Shown: piece by piece, positions 8,857 to 28,079 of the stretch
How positions within the stretch are numbered: position 1 is the stretch's first letter
Layout of the letters: the number at the start of each line of letters is the position of its first letter
Assembly (NCBI RefSeq): GCF_041200175.1
Contig: NZ_CP165727.1
Coordinates: forward strand, 3,819,501-3,883,500
Source of the DNA: Streptomyces sp. R33
GTDB taxonomy: Bacteria > Actinomycetota > Actinomycetes > Streptomycetales > Streptomycetaceae
Reading direction: 5' to 3'
DNA: 64,000 nt
Notes under the pieces: generated by a model
What the model saw: only the letters and a program-made list of their open reading frames with translations
The model's database searches: none
What the model was told of the DNA's origin: nothing
Made by a program: the position numbers and the translations under genes

Positions 8857-9830
8857 TTCTGCAGGGCCGCCTTCGCCTTCAGCGGCTCCCACCAGGCGCG
8901 GTTCTCGCGGTACCACTCGATCGTGGCGGCGATGCCGTCCTCGAAGGTGACCTGCGGGGCGTAGCCCAGCTCCGCGCCGATCTTGCTGATGTCGATGGAG
9001 TAGCGGAGGTCGTGGCCCTTGCGGTCCTCGACCTGCTCGACCATGTCCCAGCCGAGGCCGGCCGCCTCGAGCAGCACGCCGGTGAGCTCCTTGTTGGTGA
9101 GCTCGGTGCCGCCGCCGATGTTGTAGACCTCGCCGGCGCGGCCCTTGCGCATGGCCAGGTCGATGCCGCGGCAGTGGTCGGAGACGTGCAGCCAGTCGCG
9201 GACGTTGCCGCCGTTGCCGTACAGCGGGACCTTCTTGCCGTCCATCAGGTTCGAGACGAACAGCGGGATGACCTTCTCCGGGAACTGGTAGTGCCCGTAG
9301 TTGTTGGAGCAGCGCGTGACGACGACGTCCATGCCGTGCGTGCGGGCGTAGGCCAGGGCCAGCAGGTCGGACGAGGCCTTGGAGGCGGAGTACGGGGAGT
9401 TCGGGACCAGCGGCCACTCCTCGGTCCAGGAGCCCTCGGTGATCGAGCCGTACACCTCGTCGGTGGAGATGTGGACGAAGCGGCCGACGCCGTGCTTGCG
9501 GGCGGCGTCCAGCAGGACCTGCGTGCCCACGACGTTGGTCATCACGAACGGACCCGCGCCGGCGATCGAGCGGTCCACGTGGGACTCGGCGGCGAAGTGC
9601 ACCACGACGTCGTGCCCGGGCATGACCTGGTCGACGGCCTCGGCGTCGCAGATGTCGCCCTTGACGAAGCGGTAACCGGGGTGGTCGGCGACCGGGGCGA
9701 GATTGGCTTCGACACCGGAGTAGGTCAGTTTGTCGAAAACCGTGATCCGAGCCGATGCGTCTGCACCGAGCTGCTGGCGAACGAATTCTGAACCGATGAA
9801 GCCGGCGCCGCCGGTCACGAGGATGCGCAT
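8853..9830 (-). CDS. rfbB: dTDP-glucose 4,6-dehydratase
   Basis: A 325-residue SDR enzyme converting dTDP-glucose to dTDP-4-keto-6-deoxyglucose. It has the NAD motif GGAGFIGSEF at the N-terminus, HFAAESHVDRS, STDEVYG, the catalytic YSASKASSD and RCSNNYGHYQFPEK, all signature RmlB blocks. It is first in the seven-gene minus-strand glycan operon, divergent from rfbA. The ATG has no Shine-Dalgarno and lies about 10 bp past a TAGACT -10-like box, suggesting a leaderless or near-leaderless transcript. Confidence 0.96.
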   Translation of the reverse strand: MRILVTGGAGFIGSEFVRQQLGADASARITVFDKLTYSGVEANLAPVADHPGYRFVKGDICDAEAVDQVMPGHDVVVHFAAESHVDRSIAGAGPFVMTNVVGTQVLLDAARKHGVGRFVHISTDEVYGSITEGSWTEEWPLVPNSPYSASKASSDLLALAYARTHGMDVVVTRCSNNYGHYQFPEKVIPLFVSNLMDGKKVPLYGNGGNVRDWLHVSDHCRGIDLAMRKGRAGEVYNIGGGTELTNKELTGVLLEAAGLGWDMVEQVEDRKGHDLRYSIDISKIGAELGYAPQVTFEDGIAATIEWYRENRAWWEPLKAKAALQK

Positions 9831-9912
9831 AATACGAAGAGTCTAGCCGCTCGTACACCACCGTCCGGGCCCGGACCACGCCGCCCCGCACGCTCTCGCA
9901 TAGGGTTGCCCC
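9831..9912. promoter_or_regulatory. Divergent promoter region rfbB / rfbA
   Basis: This 82-bp intergenic region separates the two rhamnose transcripts. On the plus strand TAGGGT (9902-9907) sits 5 bp before the rfbA ATG. On the minus strand TAGACT (9845-9840) sits 9 bp before the rfbB ATG. Neither gene has a purine-rich ribosome site, so both messages look leaderless or nearly so. No clear -35 boxes were recognised. Confidence 0.5.
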
Positions 9913-10788
9913 ATGCGTGGAATTCTCTTGGCCGGTGGCACCGGATCCCGACTCTGGCCGCTGACCCGGGCAGTCTCGAAGCAGCTGCTCCCGGTCTTCG
10001 ACAAGCCGATGATCTATTACCCGCTCTCCACCCTGGTCATGGCCGGAATCAGTGAGATTCTCGTCATCACCACGCCGGAGGACCGGGCCCAGTTCGAGCG
10101 ACTGCTCGGCGACGGCTCCCAGTTCGGCATCCGGCTGGAGTACGCGGTCCAGGAGCGCCCCGAGGGCATCGCCCAGGCCTTCGTGCTCGGCGCCGACTTC
10201 ATCGGCGACGAGTCCGTCGCCCTGATCCTCGGCGACAACATCTTCCACGGCAGCGGTCTCGGCACCCGCCTGGCGGAGCACACCGACTCCAAGGGCGGCC
10301 GGGTCTTCGCGTACCCGGTGGCGGACCCGACGGCGTACGGCGTGGTCGAGTTCGACGAGAACGGCCAGGCCATCTCCATCGAGGAGAAGCCGGTCAAGCC
10401 CAAGTCCCGCTACGCGGTGCCCGGTCTGTACTTCTACGACAACCGCGTCGTCGAGATCGCCCGCACCCTGAAGCCCAGCGCGCGCGGCGAACTGGAGATC
10501 ACCGCGGTCAACGACGCGTACCTCCAGGCCGGTGAGCTGAATGTCACCATCCTCGACCGCGGCACCGCCTGGCTCGACACGGGGACGTTCGTCTCCATGG
10601 TCCAGGCCTCGGAGTTCGTCCGCGTGATCGAGGAGCGCCAGGGCTTCAAGATCGGCTGCATCGAGGAAGCGGCCTGGCGGGCCGGCCTCATCGACTCCGC
10701 GCAGCTGCGCGAGCTGGCCCAGCCGCTGCTCAAGAGCGGTTACGGCGACTACCTGATCAGCCTGCTCGACGAGGAGTCCTCCCGGTGA
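9913..10788 (+). CDS. rfbA: Glucose-1-phosphate thymidylyltransferase
   Basis: A 291-residue nucleotidyltransferase making dTDP-glucose from dTTP and glucose-1-phosphate. It opens with the nucleotide-binding GILLAGGTGSRLWPLT and continues with KQLLPVFDKPMIYYPL, GDNIFHG (metal-binding Asp), EEKPVKPKS and a GTAWLDTGT block, all typical of RmlA. Length is normal for the family. Its stop overlaps the rfbC GTG by 4 bp. Confidence 0.96.
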   Translation: MRGILLAGGTGSRLWPLTRAVSKQLLPVFDKPMIYYPLSTLVMAGISEILVITTPEDRAQFERLLGDGSQFGIRLEYAVQERPEGIAQAFVLGADFIGDESVALILGDNIFHGSGLGTRLAEHTDSKGGRVFAYPVADPTAYGVVEFDENGQAISIEEKPVKPKSRYAVPGLYFYDNRVVEIARTLKPSARGELEITAVNDAYLQAGELNVTILDRGTAWLDTGTFVSMVQASEFVRVIEERQGFKIGCIEEAAWRAGLIDSAQLRELAQPLLKSGYGDYLISLLDEESSR

Positions 10789-11387
10789 AGTTCCGCCAGC
10801 TCTCGATAGAGGGTGCCTACGAGATCACCCCGCAGCTGCACGGCGACCCGCGCGGCCTGTTCACCGAGTGGTACCGCTTCGACAAGCTGTCCGAGGTCGT
10901 CGGCCACCCGCTGAACCTGGCGCAGGCGAACCTGTCGGTGTCCTCGCGCGGCGTGGTCCGCGGCATCCACTTCGCCGACGTACCGCGCGGCCAGGCCAAG
11001 TACGTGACCTGCGTACGGGGTGCCGTGCTCGACGTCATCGTGGACCTGCGGGTCGGCTCCCCGACCTTCGGCCGCTGGGAGGGTGTCCGCCTCGACGACG
11101 TGGACCGCCGCGCGGTCTACATCCCGGAGGGCCTGGGCCACGGGTTCTGCGCGCTGAGCGACGACGCCACGCTTTCGTACCTCTGCTCGGAGACGTACAA
11201 CCCGACCGGCGAGCACTCGGTTCACCCTCTCGATGCGGATCTGGGCATCGACTGGCCGGCGGAGGTCCCGCTGCTGTCCGCCCGTGACGAGGCCGCGCCG
11301 ACGCTGGCCGAGGCCATCGAGTCGGGCCTGCTGCCCGACTACGCCGTCTGCAAGGAGTTCACCGAGTCCCTGCGCGTGACCGGCTGA
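10785..11387 (+). CDS. rfbC: dTDP-4-dehydrorhamnose 3,5-epimerase
   Basis: A 200-residue cupin-fold epimerase of the rhamnose pathway. It shows DPRGLFTEWYR, the catalytic RGIHFADVPRGQAKYV (His of the His/Asp pair), VDLRVGSPTFGRW, IPEGLGHGF and the LSYLCSETYNP block. The GTG start overlaps the rfbA stop. A strong hairpin follows at 11402-11452. Confidence 0.94.
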   Translation: MKFRQLSIEGAYEITPQLHGDPRGLFTEWYRFDKLSEVVGHPLNLAQANLSVSSRGVVRGIHFADVPRGQAKYVTCVRGAVLDVIVDLRVGSPTFGRWEGVRLDDVDRRAVYIPEGLGHGFCALSDDATLSYLCSETYNPTGEHSVHPLDADLGIDWPAEVPLLSARDEAAPTLAEAIESGLLPDYAVCKEFTESLRVTG

Positions 11388-11401
11388 CCGCTCCCCCGCA
11401 G

Positions 11402-11452
11402 CACACGAGAGAGGGCCGCACCCCGTGATCGGGGGTGCGGCCCTCTCTCGTG
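11402..11452 (+). terminator. Terminator of rfbA-rfbC
   Basis: A perfect inverted repeat has arms of more than 20 bp centred near 11427 and a short loop (gtgatcg), 15 bp past the rfbC stop. It is symmetrical and may also stop readthrough from tuf. Confidence 0.85.
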
Positions 11453-11479
11453 TCCCGTACGTCCTGCGCGCCCGTACGA

Positions 11480-11526
11480 CGAAGGGCCCCTCCCCCGCCG
11501 CCGAGGCGGAAGGGAAGGGGCCCTTC
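11480..11526 (-). terminator. Terminator of the str operon (tuf)
   Basis: An inverted repeat has outer arms gaagggcccc and ggggcccttc and an inner GC-rich stem, 49 bp past the tuf stop on the minus strand. It lies back to back with the rfbC terminator. Confidence 0.8.
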
Positions 11527-11574
11527 TGTCAAACATGGTGCCCGCTCGCGCGAGCTACCAGGTCAGAACACGAA

Positions 11575-12768
<1,194 letters not shown>

Positions 12769-12919
12769 GGGGGTCCTCCTGGAGAGTGGTTCTGTACGCC
12801 TTACAGATCGGCGCCAGGTGATCTTTGCTGGAAAGCCGGTCGGTCCCCGGGGCAACGGGAGTGGCTCCTGTTGCCCCAGAGGCTGCCGGTGACAAGCCTA
12901 AAGCGTGTACTCGGAAGAG

Positions 12920-15052
<2,133 letters not shown>

Positions 15053-15091
15053 ATCGGCTCAGTCTTCTCTCGGTCTCGATGTGGGTTGGGA

Positions 15092-15562
15092 CTACCAGCG
15101 GTAGTGCGCGAAGGCCTTGTTGGACTCGGCCATCTTGTGCGTGTCCTCGCGCTTCTTGACGGCCGCACCGAGGCCGTTCGAGGCGTCGAGAAGCTCGTTC
15201 ATCAGGCGCTCGGTCATGGTCTTCTCGCGGCGGGCGCGGGAGTAACCCACGAGCCAGCGGAGAGCCAGGGTCGACTGACGACCCGGCTTGACCTCGACGG
15301 GAACCTGGTAGGTCGCGCCACCGACACGGCGGGACTTGACCTCGAGGGACGGCTTGACGTTCTCCAGCGCGCGCTTCAGCGTGATGACCGGGTCGTTGCC
15401 GGTCTTCTCGCGGAGGCCTTCCATGGCGCCGTAGACGATGCGCTCGGCGGTGGAGCGCTTGCCGTTCAGGAGGATCTTGTTGATGAGCGAGGTCACCAGA
15501 GGAGATGCGTAGACCGGGTCGATGATGACCGGGCGCTTCGGGGCGGGGCCCTTACGAGGCAT
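15092..15562 (-). CDS. rpsG: 30S ribosomal protein S7
   Basis: A 156-residue primary 16S rRNA-binding protein that nucleates the 30S head. MPRKGPAPKR at the N-terminus, DPVYASPLVTSLINK and the C-terminal MAESNKAFAHYRW are typical S7. It starts 2 bp after the rpsL stop. In many bacteria S7 regulates the str operon translationally; no such site is evident here. Confidence 0.97.
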   Translation of the reverse strand: MPRKGPAPKRPVIIDPVYASPLVTSLINKILLNGKRSTAERIVYGAMEGLREKTGNDPVITLKRALENVKPSLEVKSRRVGGATYQVPVEVKPGRQSTLALRWLVGYSRARREKTMTERLMNELLDASNGLGAAVKKREDTHKMAESNKAFAHYRW

Positions 15563-15564
15563 TC

Positions 15565-15936
15565 TTACTTCTCCTTCTTGGCGCCGTAGCGGCTGCGGGC
15601 CTGCTTGCGGTTCTTGACAGCCTGGGTGTCAAGCGCACCGCGGATGATCTTGTAACGAACACCCGGCAGGTCCTTCACACGGCCACCACGCACGAGCACG
15701 ATCGAGTGCTCCTGCAGGTTGTGTCCCTCACCCGGAATGTAAGCGGTGACCTCGATGCCGGAGGTCAGACGCACACGCGCGACCTTACGGAGCGCCGAGT
15801 TCGGCTTCTTCGGGGTGGTCGTGAACACACGCGTGCAGACGCCACGGCGCTGGGGCGAAGCCTCAAGCGCGGGCGTCTTCGTCTTCTCGACCTTGTCCTG
15901 CCGGCCCTTACGGACCAGCTGCTGGATCGTAGGCAC
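15565..15936 (-). CDS. rpsL: 30S ribosomal protein S12
   Basis: A 123-residue decoding-centre protein, beginning MPTIQQLVRKG from a GTG with GGAGA upstream. Lys43 (TTTPKKPNSA) and the later Lys in GVRYKIIRG are the streptomycin-sensitive wild-type residues. It is the first gene of the str operon. Confidence 0.97.
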   Translation of the reverse strand: MPTIQQLVRKGRQDKVEKTKTPALEASPQRRGVCTRVFTTTPKKPNSALRKVARVRLTSGIEVTAYIPGEGHNLQEHSIVLVRGGRVKDLPGVRYKIIRGALDTQAVKNRKQARSRYGAKKEK

Positions 15937-16379
15937 TACTTCTCCGGTTTCTGTGTGCCGTGTAGTGAAGCTAACCTGGAACTTTGCCGACCCACGCGGT
16001 CGGGTGTGTCGGATCCGGCGGAGCTCCGCGCAAGCACGGAAACGCATGGATCGCGGTGGCTGTTCCGGCTCTCATGCGGTTGATGGACACGCACAGGAGC
16101 CCAGGCACACCCCAGGCACAAGGTCTGAGCGTACCTACCGCATCCCATCCGGTCAAAACAAAGGCCCGCGCGCGACGAGCGGGACATCGCCGCCGGTCAT
16201 GTGCCACTTGGGCGAGGCCCTCGTGTGGCCGCTCCGACTCGCGCATGTGGTAAAGGCGTGCTAAGCGGTGCCGGACGGCGCGGCCTTCCCCCGCGAACTA
16301 AACTGCCCCGGCATTCAGCGATGCAGCGAATTCAGCGATTCACCCCAAACGCCACGACCAACCACCAGGGAGCGGGACA
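15937..16379. other. Intergenic region: str operon leader and YfhO gene upstream region
   Basis: This 443-bp stretch has no supported gene. It holds the rpsL promoter (16128-16156) with a leader of about 190 nt, and the upstream region of the divergent YfhO-like gene. Only spurious reading frames with arginine-rich translations are present. Confidence 0.7.
16128..16156 (-). promoter_or_regulatory. Promoter of the str operon (rpsL)
   Basis: On the minus strand, TTGACC (16156-16151) is followed by a 17-bp spacer and TACGCT (16133-16128). This is the housekeeping (HrdB-type) streptomycete promoter form, placed about 190 bp before rpsL. Confidence 0.65.
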
Positions 16380-18845
16380 TTGCGGACGGTCACCACGGAG
16401 CCGACGGCCGCCGACAGCCCGGTCCACCCGTCGCCCCGCCGCCGGTCCCCGCGATCCGCCCGTCCGTACGGGCCCCTGCTGGCGTTCCTGGTCACCTCGG
16501 CCGCGTTCTGCGCGGCCTGGGTGGCCCGCGGCACGTTCCCGTTCGGCAACACCGGCCGGGCCCTCAACGACCAGGCAAACCAGTACGTGCCCTTCCACCG
16601 GGCGCTGTGGGACCTGGTCCACGGGCAGGCCGCCGGTGACGTGCTCTTCACCTGGCGCGGCGGCTTCGGCCAGCAGTTCCTGTCCGACTACTACACGTAC
16701 CTCGGCAACCCGTTCTCCTGGCTGGCCGTCCTGGTCCCGCGCGCCCACGTCGACCTCGCCGTCTTCGCGGTCACCCCGGTCACGATGGGCGCGGCCGCCG
16801 CCGTCATGACCGTCTACCTCGGCAAGCTGCACCCCGGCCCGTGGTGGCAGCGCGGGGTCCTCGGCGCCTGCTACGGCCTGTGCGGCTGGGCCCTCAGCGA
16901 CGCCTCGTACATCCCCATGTGGCTGTGGGGTCTGGTCGCCCTCCCCCTCCTCGGCATCGCCGTCGAGTGGTGCCTGGAGGAGCGCCGCTGGCCGGGGGTG
17001 GCGCTGTTCGTCGCGCTCGCCTGGTTCGGCAACTTCTACACCGCGATGATGGCGACGATGGCCGCCTGCGTCCTGCTGGGCGTCCGCCTGATCACCCGGG
17101 ACATGACCGGCCGGCAGCGGCTGCTCGCCCTGTGGCGGGCCTCGAGCGCCGCCGCGACGGGCATCCTGCTCACCCTCCCGCTGCTGCTGCCGTCGTTCCT
17201 GTCCAGCGGCTCCGCGCAGCCCACCCAGGCCGGGGCCTTCGAGCCGGTGCGGATCGAGGTCTTCCTCGCCGGGATGCTCCCGGCCACGCACCTGTGGGGC
17301 GGCCGGCCACGGCTGTACGTGGCCTCGCTGGGCCTGATCCTCGCCGGATCGTTCCTCTTCAACGCCGCCATCGCGAAGAAGACCCGCCTGGTGTGGGCCG
17401 CGGCGACGCTGCTCGTCGCCGCCTCCTTCCAGTTCCCGCCGACGCAGTACCTGTGGCACGGGCTGGCGGTGCCGAACGGCAATCCGTACCGCGAGGCCTT
17501 CGTCTTCAGCGGCATGGTCGTGATCCTCGCCTGGCTGGCGCTGGCCCACCGCCCGCGCCCGCTCCACCTGGCGCTGACGGCCGCCCTGCTGGTCGCGGCC
17601 ACCTTCGTCCTGCGCCACACCGACGACTTCGGCGGCTGGACCTGGCACGCGGTGCTGGTCGGCGGAGGCGTCTCGCTCCTGGCCCTGGTCCTCCTCTCCC
17701 TGGGCACGAGGCACCGGGTACTGATCCCCGTGGCCGCCGTCCTCATGGTCGGCGTGGTCTTCGCGGAGTCCACGGTGGCGGCCGCCGGCGCGGACGCCCG
17801 CCGGGCCCGCGAGCGCTGGGCGAAGCCGGTCGCCACCTCGAACCGCTCGATCGGCGCACACTTCGACGCCGTCCGGCAGGTGGACGGCTGGCCCGCGTAC
17901 CGGACGGATTCCGGCGCGCCGCAGACCTCGTACAACGACGCCCTCGCCCTGCGGGCCGAGGGCCCGCAGTACTACAGCAGCTACCTGCCGGAGGCCACGT
18001 ACCGGGCCCTGGAGCCCCTCGGGTACGGCTTCAAGAACGACGGCCGGACCTTCTTCGGCGCCGACAACCCGGTGCTCGACGCGATCTTCGCGATCGGCGC
18101 CCGGGTCCGCCCGGGCACGGCGCCGAACAGCTGGACGGCCGACCGCTTCCCGGCCCCTCCCCTGGTGACGGTCCGCAGCGCCGCCCACACCTCCCCCAAC
18201 CCGGCCGACAGCGTCTACGCCCGCCAGGAGAACGTCCTGGGCGCGACGGTGTACCAGGTCCCCCAGGTCACCCGCGGCGGCAAGGCCACCGAGCAGACCT
18301 ACACGGCCCGGTGCACCCCGGGCTCCGAGGCGTACTGGTTCTCCCCGGAGCTCTACGGAACCCTCGACTTCGCCGGCGCGTCCCGCCCCCTGGAGGACCG
18401 GATGACCGGGGTGATCAAGCTGGGCAAGGTTCCCGCGGACGGCACGGTCGCGGTGGCCGTGAACACCCGCACGAAGGACGCGACGGCGGGCGAGCACCCC
18501 CTCGGCTGCCTCGACCGCCCCGCCCTGGACACCGCGATCGGCTCCCTCACCTCCACCGGCGCCACGAAGGTCACGGCGGGCGGCCACACCATCGAGGCCA
18601 CCCTCCTCGAGGGCGCCACGGGCACGGCGGTCTTCGCGATGACCGACGTCCCGGGCTGGCAGTGCACGGCCCCGGTGAAGAGCTTCCACGGCCTGGTCTC
18701 CATGGACATCCCCGCAGGCACGGACAAGGTCTCCTGCACGTTCACCCCGAAGGGCCTCACCCCGGGCCTGGCCGCCGCCACCCTGGCCCTCCTGGCCCTC
18801 ACGTCGACCACGGTCGCCGCCCTCCGCCGCCGGCGCCGCGCCTGA
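16380..18845 (+). CDS. YfhO family membrane protein
   Basis: An 821-residue protein with an N-terminal membrane anchor near residue 32, about 12 hydrophobic helices through residue 475, a large extracytoplasmic domain (about 480-785) and a final C-terminal helix before RRRRRA. The early segment RALNDQANQYVPFHRALW and then DYYTYLGNPFSWL match YfhO/GT-C-like proteins, some of which glycosylate lipoteichoic acid in Firmicutes. The start is TTG with GGGAGCGGGA upstream. It faces opposite to rpoC and rpsL. The exact substrate in actinomycetes is unknown. Confidence 0.75.
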   Translation: MRTVTTEPTAADSPVHPSPRRRSPRSARPYGPLLAFLVTSAAFCAAWVARGTFPFGNTGRALNDQANQYVPFHRALWDLVHGQAAGDVLFTWRGGFGQQFLSDYYTYLGNPFSWLAVLVPRAHVDLAVFAVTPVTMGAAAAVMTVYLGKLHPGPWWQRGVLGACYGLCGWALSDASYIPMWLWGLVALPLLGIAVEWCLEERRWPGVALFVALAWFGNFYTAMMATMAACVLLGVRLITRDMTGRQRLLALWRASSAAATGILLTLPLLLPSFLSSGSAQPTQAGAFEPVRIEVFLAGMLPATHLWGGRPRLYVASLGLILAGSFLFNAAIAKKTRLVWAAATLLVAASFQFPPTQYLWHGLAVPNGNPYREAFVFSGMVVILAWLALAHRPRPLHLALTAALLVAATFVLRHTDDFGGWTWHAVLVGGGVSLLALVLLSLGTRHRVLIPVAAVLMVGVVFAESTVAAAGADARRARERWAKPVATSNRSIGAHFDAVRQVDGWPAYRTDSGAPQTSYNDALALRAEGPQYYSSYLPEATYRALEPLGYGFKNDGRTFFGADNPVLDAIFAIGARVRPGTAPNSWTADRFPAPPLVTVRSAAHTSPNPADSVYARQENVLGATVYQVPQVTRGGKATEQTYTARCTPGSEAYWFSPELYGTLDFAGASRPLEDRMTGVIKLGKVPADGTVAVAVNTRTKDATAGEHPLGCLDRPALDTAIGSLTSTGATKVTAGGHTIEATLLEGATGTAVFAMTDVPGWQCTAPVKSFHGLVSMDIPAGTDKVSCTFTPKGLTPGLAAATLALLALTSTTVAALRRRRRA

Positions 18846-18849
18846 CGGC

Positions 18850-18883
18850 ATCCCGGGGAGCCCGGGAAACCCCCGGGCTCCCC
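18850..18883 (+). terminator. Terminator of the YfhO-like gene
   Basis: An inverted repeat with arms ccggggagcccggg and cccgggctccccgg around a 4-nt loop begins a few bases past the stop codon. Confidence 0.75.
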
Positions 18884-18891
18884 GGACACGA

Positions 18892-18935
18892 CGAAGCCCC
18901 CCGCCGCTCCTCTCGGAGCAGCGGGGGGCTTCGTC
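18892..18935 (-). terminator. Terminator of rpoBC
   Basis: A long perfect stem (outer arms cgaagccccccgc and gcggggggcttcg) lies about 10 bp past the rpoC stop, convergent with the YfhO terminator. Confidence 0.82.
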
Positions 18936-18945
18936 TTACGAGCTG

Positions 18946-22845
<3,900 letters not shown>

Positions 22846-22942
22846 TGTGCGTCAATCCCTCTTTCGGGGTCGAGTCTCAATCATGGTCTGAACGGTCCCG
22901 GGGATGACGGGGGGCTCTTGAGCGAGCCCCCCGTCAGGCCCG

Positions 22943-26425
<3,483 letters not shown>

Positions 26426-26684
26426 GAGGGGGTCCTTCCGAGGGCTCGGACTCACTACGCGCGTACCGGTCCCAGCTGACACAGAAGACGGCCCGCCTGA
26501 TCTGGCCGATAAGGCCTGGTCAGGGCGTATCTATCAAGTGTGCTCGAGCGTGGGCATGCCCCTGGCGACGGGCAGGGGGCAGCTAACAGGCAGCGCAAAG
26601 GGTCAGTGTAGCCACTTGGCTCACTGATGTCCAGACCAGGTTTCCGGAAACCGGCAACAGGCCTTCCCCATGTCGTTTAAAACC

Positions 26685-26708
26685 AACCCTGCAACCCTGC
26701 AACCCTGC
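26685..26708. repeat. Three tandem 8-bp repeats
   Basis: AACCCTGC occurs three times without gaps at 26685, 26693 and 26701, about 260 bp upstream of rpoB. Function unknown. Confidence 0.8.
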
Positions 26709-26766
26709 GTCCAACATTGCGGCTCGTACCTACAGAGCGCGTATCAGTACTGCCCTCTTCGTAGCC

Positions 26767-26806
26767 GATCCATGCCTCGGATCCCGGATCCATGTCCCGG
26801 ATCCCG
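26767..26806. repeat. 20-bp tandem duplication upstream of rpoB
   Basis: Units at 26767-26786 and 26787-26806 begin gatccatg and end cggatcccg, with two mismatches. A further GATCGGG follows. Function unknown; it may be a regulator site or slippage product. Confidence 0.75.
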
Positions 26807-26969
26807 GATCGGGCGGACCGATCCCGCAACGGGTCTGAGAATTGCGCGCCGCGTGCCGTTCGTCAAGGCCCCCTGCTCCGTGCGGATCATCTCCTGACCC
26901 GACCGCGGGGCAACGATGATCACCCTACTCCCCAACGAGACCAGGGCAAGTCAGGCACTGCGGATACGC

Positions 26970-27027
26970 CAAAGGGCGACCACCCTTACGGGTGATCGCC
27001 CTTGGTTGGGGCCTCAGGAGGCCCCAG
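26970..27027 (-). terminator. Hairpins after rplL (partial terminator / attenuator)
   Basis: The first stem (aagggcga ... tcgccctt, about 26970-27003) and the second (tggggcctc / gaggcccca, near 27006-27026) lie within 65 bp of the rplL stop. In other bacteria this gap holds an attenuator that sets the ratio of ribosomal protein to rpoB transcripts; that role is inferred here. Confidence 0.6.
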
Positions 27028-27032
27028 AGGTG

Positions 27033-27416
27033 TTACTTGACCTCGACGGCCGCACCGGCAGCCTTGAGGGACTCGGCAGCCTTCTCGGCGGCCTCCTTGT
27101 TGACCTTCTCGAGAACCGGCTTCGGGGTGCCGTCGACGAGGTCCTTGGCCTCCTTCAGACCCAGGGAGGTCAGCTCACGCACGACCTTGATGACCTGGAT
27201 CTTCTTGTCGCCCGCACCGGTGAGGATGACGTCGAACTCGTCCTTCTCCTCCTCGGCCTCGGGGGCGGCGGCGCCACCGACCGGACCGGCAACGGCGACG
27301 GCCGCGGCGGCGGTGACGTCGAACTTCTCCTCGAAGGCCTTCACGAACTCGGAGAGCTCGATGAGGGTCATCTCCTCGAACTGGGCGAGGAGGTCGTCCT
27401 GAGAGAGCTTCGCCAT
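27033..27416 (-). CDS. rplL: 50S ribosomal protein L7/L12
   Basis: A 127-residue stalk protein. It has an N-terminal dimerisation helix (MAKLSQDDLLAQFEEM), an Ala/Gly hinge (about 39-55) and a C-terminal factor-binding domain (KIQVIKVVRELT, GLKEAKDLVDG). The ATG start at 27416 has GGAAGGA upstream. Confidence 0.97.
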   Translation of the reverse strand: MAKLSQDDLLAQFEEMTLIELSEFVKAFEEKFDVTAAAAVAVAGPVGGAAAPEAEEEKDEFDVILTGAGDKKIQVIKVVRELTSLGLKEAKDLVDGTPKPVLEKVNKEAAEKAAESLKAAGAAVEVK

Positions 27417-27526
27417 GATGGGCGATCCTTCCACTAAATCGGCAGGTGCCGGATGTATATAGAGGCGGGCGTAACGGCCCGCTACGACCCACGCACTAGG
27501 CGGCGTGGATCAGTGCGCGAGCCGAA

Positions 27527-28057
27527 TTACTCGGCACCGCCCTGCTCGGCGAGCTTGACGCGAAGCGCTTCCGCGGTGCGGACGAACTTCGACGGCAGCG
27601 CCTGGAAGAGCGAGGCAGCCTGAGACTGCTTGCCCTTGAACGCGCCGGCCAGCTTGCTGAGCAGAACCTCGCGGGACTCGAGGTCCGCAAGCTTCTTGAT
27701 CTCATCGGCGGTGAGCGCCTTACCATCAAGGACACCCGCCTTGATGATGAGGTTCGGGTTGTCCTTGGCGAAGTCACGCAGGCTCTTCGCCGACTCCACC
27801 GGGTCACCGGTGATGAAGGCGACCGCGGTCGGACCAGCGAAGTGCTCGTCCAGCGCGGTGATCCCGGCCTGGTTGGCCGCAATCTTGGTCAGCGTGTTCT
27901 TCACCACGGCGTACTGGGCGTTCTCACCGAGGGAGCGACGCAGCGTCTTGAGCTGCGCGACGGTGAGACCCCGGTACTCGGTCAGCACGGCGGCGTTCGA
28001 GCTCTGGAACGCGTCCTTGAGCTCGGCTACCGATGCAGCCTTGTTGGGCGTCGGCAT
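27527..28057 (-). CDS. rplJ: 50S ribosomal protein L10
   Basis: A 176-residue stalk base protein. MPTPNKAASVAELK, TEYRGLTVAQLKTLRR, VVKNTL and a C-terminal helix for L7/L12 dimers are typical. The ATG has a strong AAGGAGG upstream. It precedes rplL by 110 bp, and its leader carries a hairpin. Confidence 0.96.
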   Translation of the reverse strand: MPTPNKAASVAELKDAFQSSNAAVLTEYRGLTVAQLKTLRRSLGENAQYAVVKNTLTKIAANQAGITALDEHFAGPTAVAFITGDPVESAKSLRDFAKDNPNLIIKAGVLDGKALTADEIKKLADLESREVLLSKLAGAFKGKQSQAASLFQALPSKFVRTAEALRVKLAEQGGAE

Positions 28058-28079
28058 GGTGCGTTCGCCTCCTTCCGGG

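Larger units (their letters stand above)
26426..27032. other. rplL-rpoB intergenic region with tandem repeats and attenuator-like hairpins
   Basis: A 607-bp region without a supported gene. From the rpoB side it holds an untranslated leader, a 20-bp tandem duplication (26767-26806), three AACCCTGC repeats (26685-26708), and two hairpins next to rplL (26970-27027). It is expected to carry the rpoB promoter; no convincing -35/-10 pair was fixed by eye. Confidence 0.6.

Noticed and set aside
7924..10281. Single 785-codon frame over rfbD and rfbB
   Set aside because: Only the part from the GTG at 8856 is rfbD; the rest is out of frame with rfbB and meaningless.
16201..16809. Open frame upstream of the YfhO-like gene
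   Set aside because: Arg/Pro/Ser-rich, overlapping the real gene in another frame.
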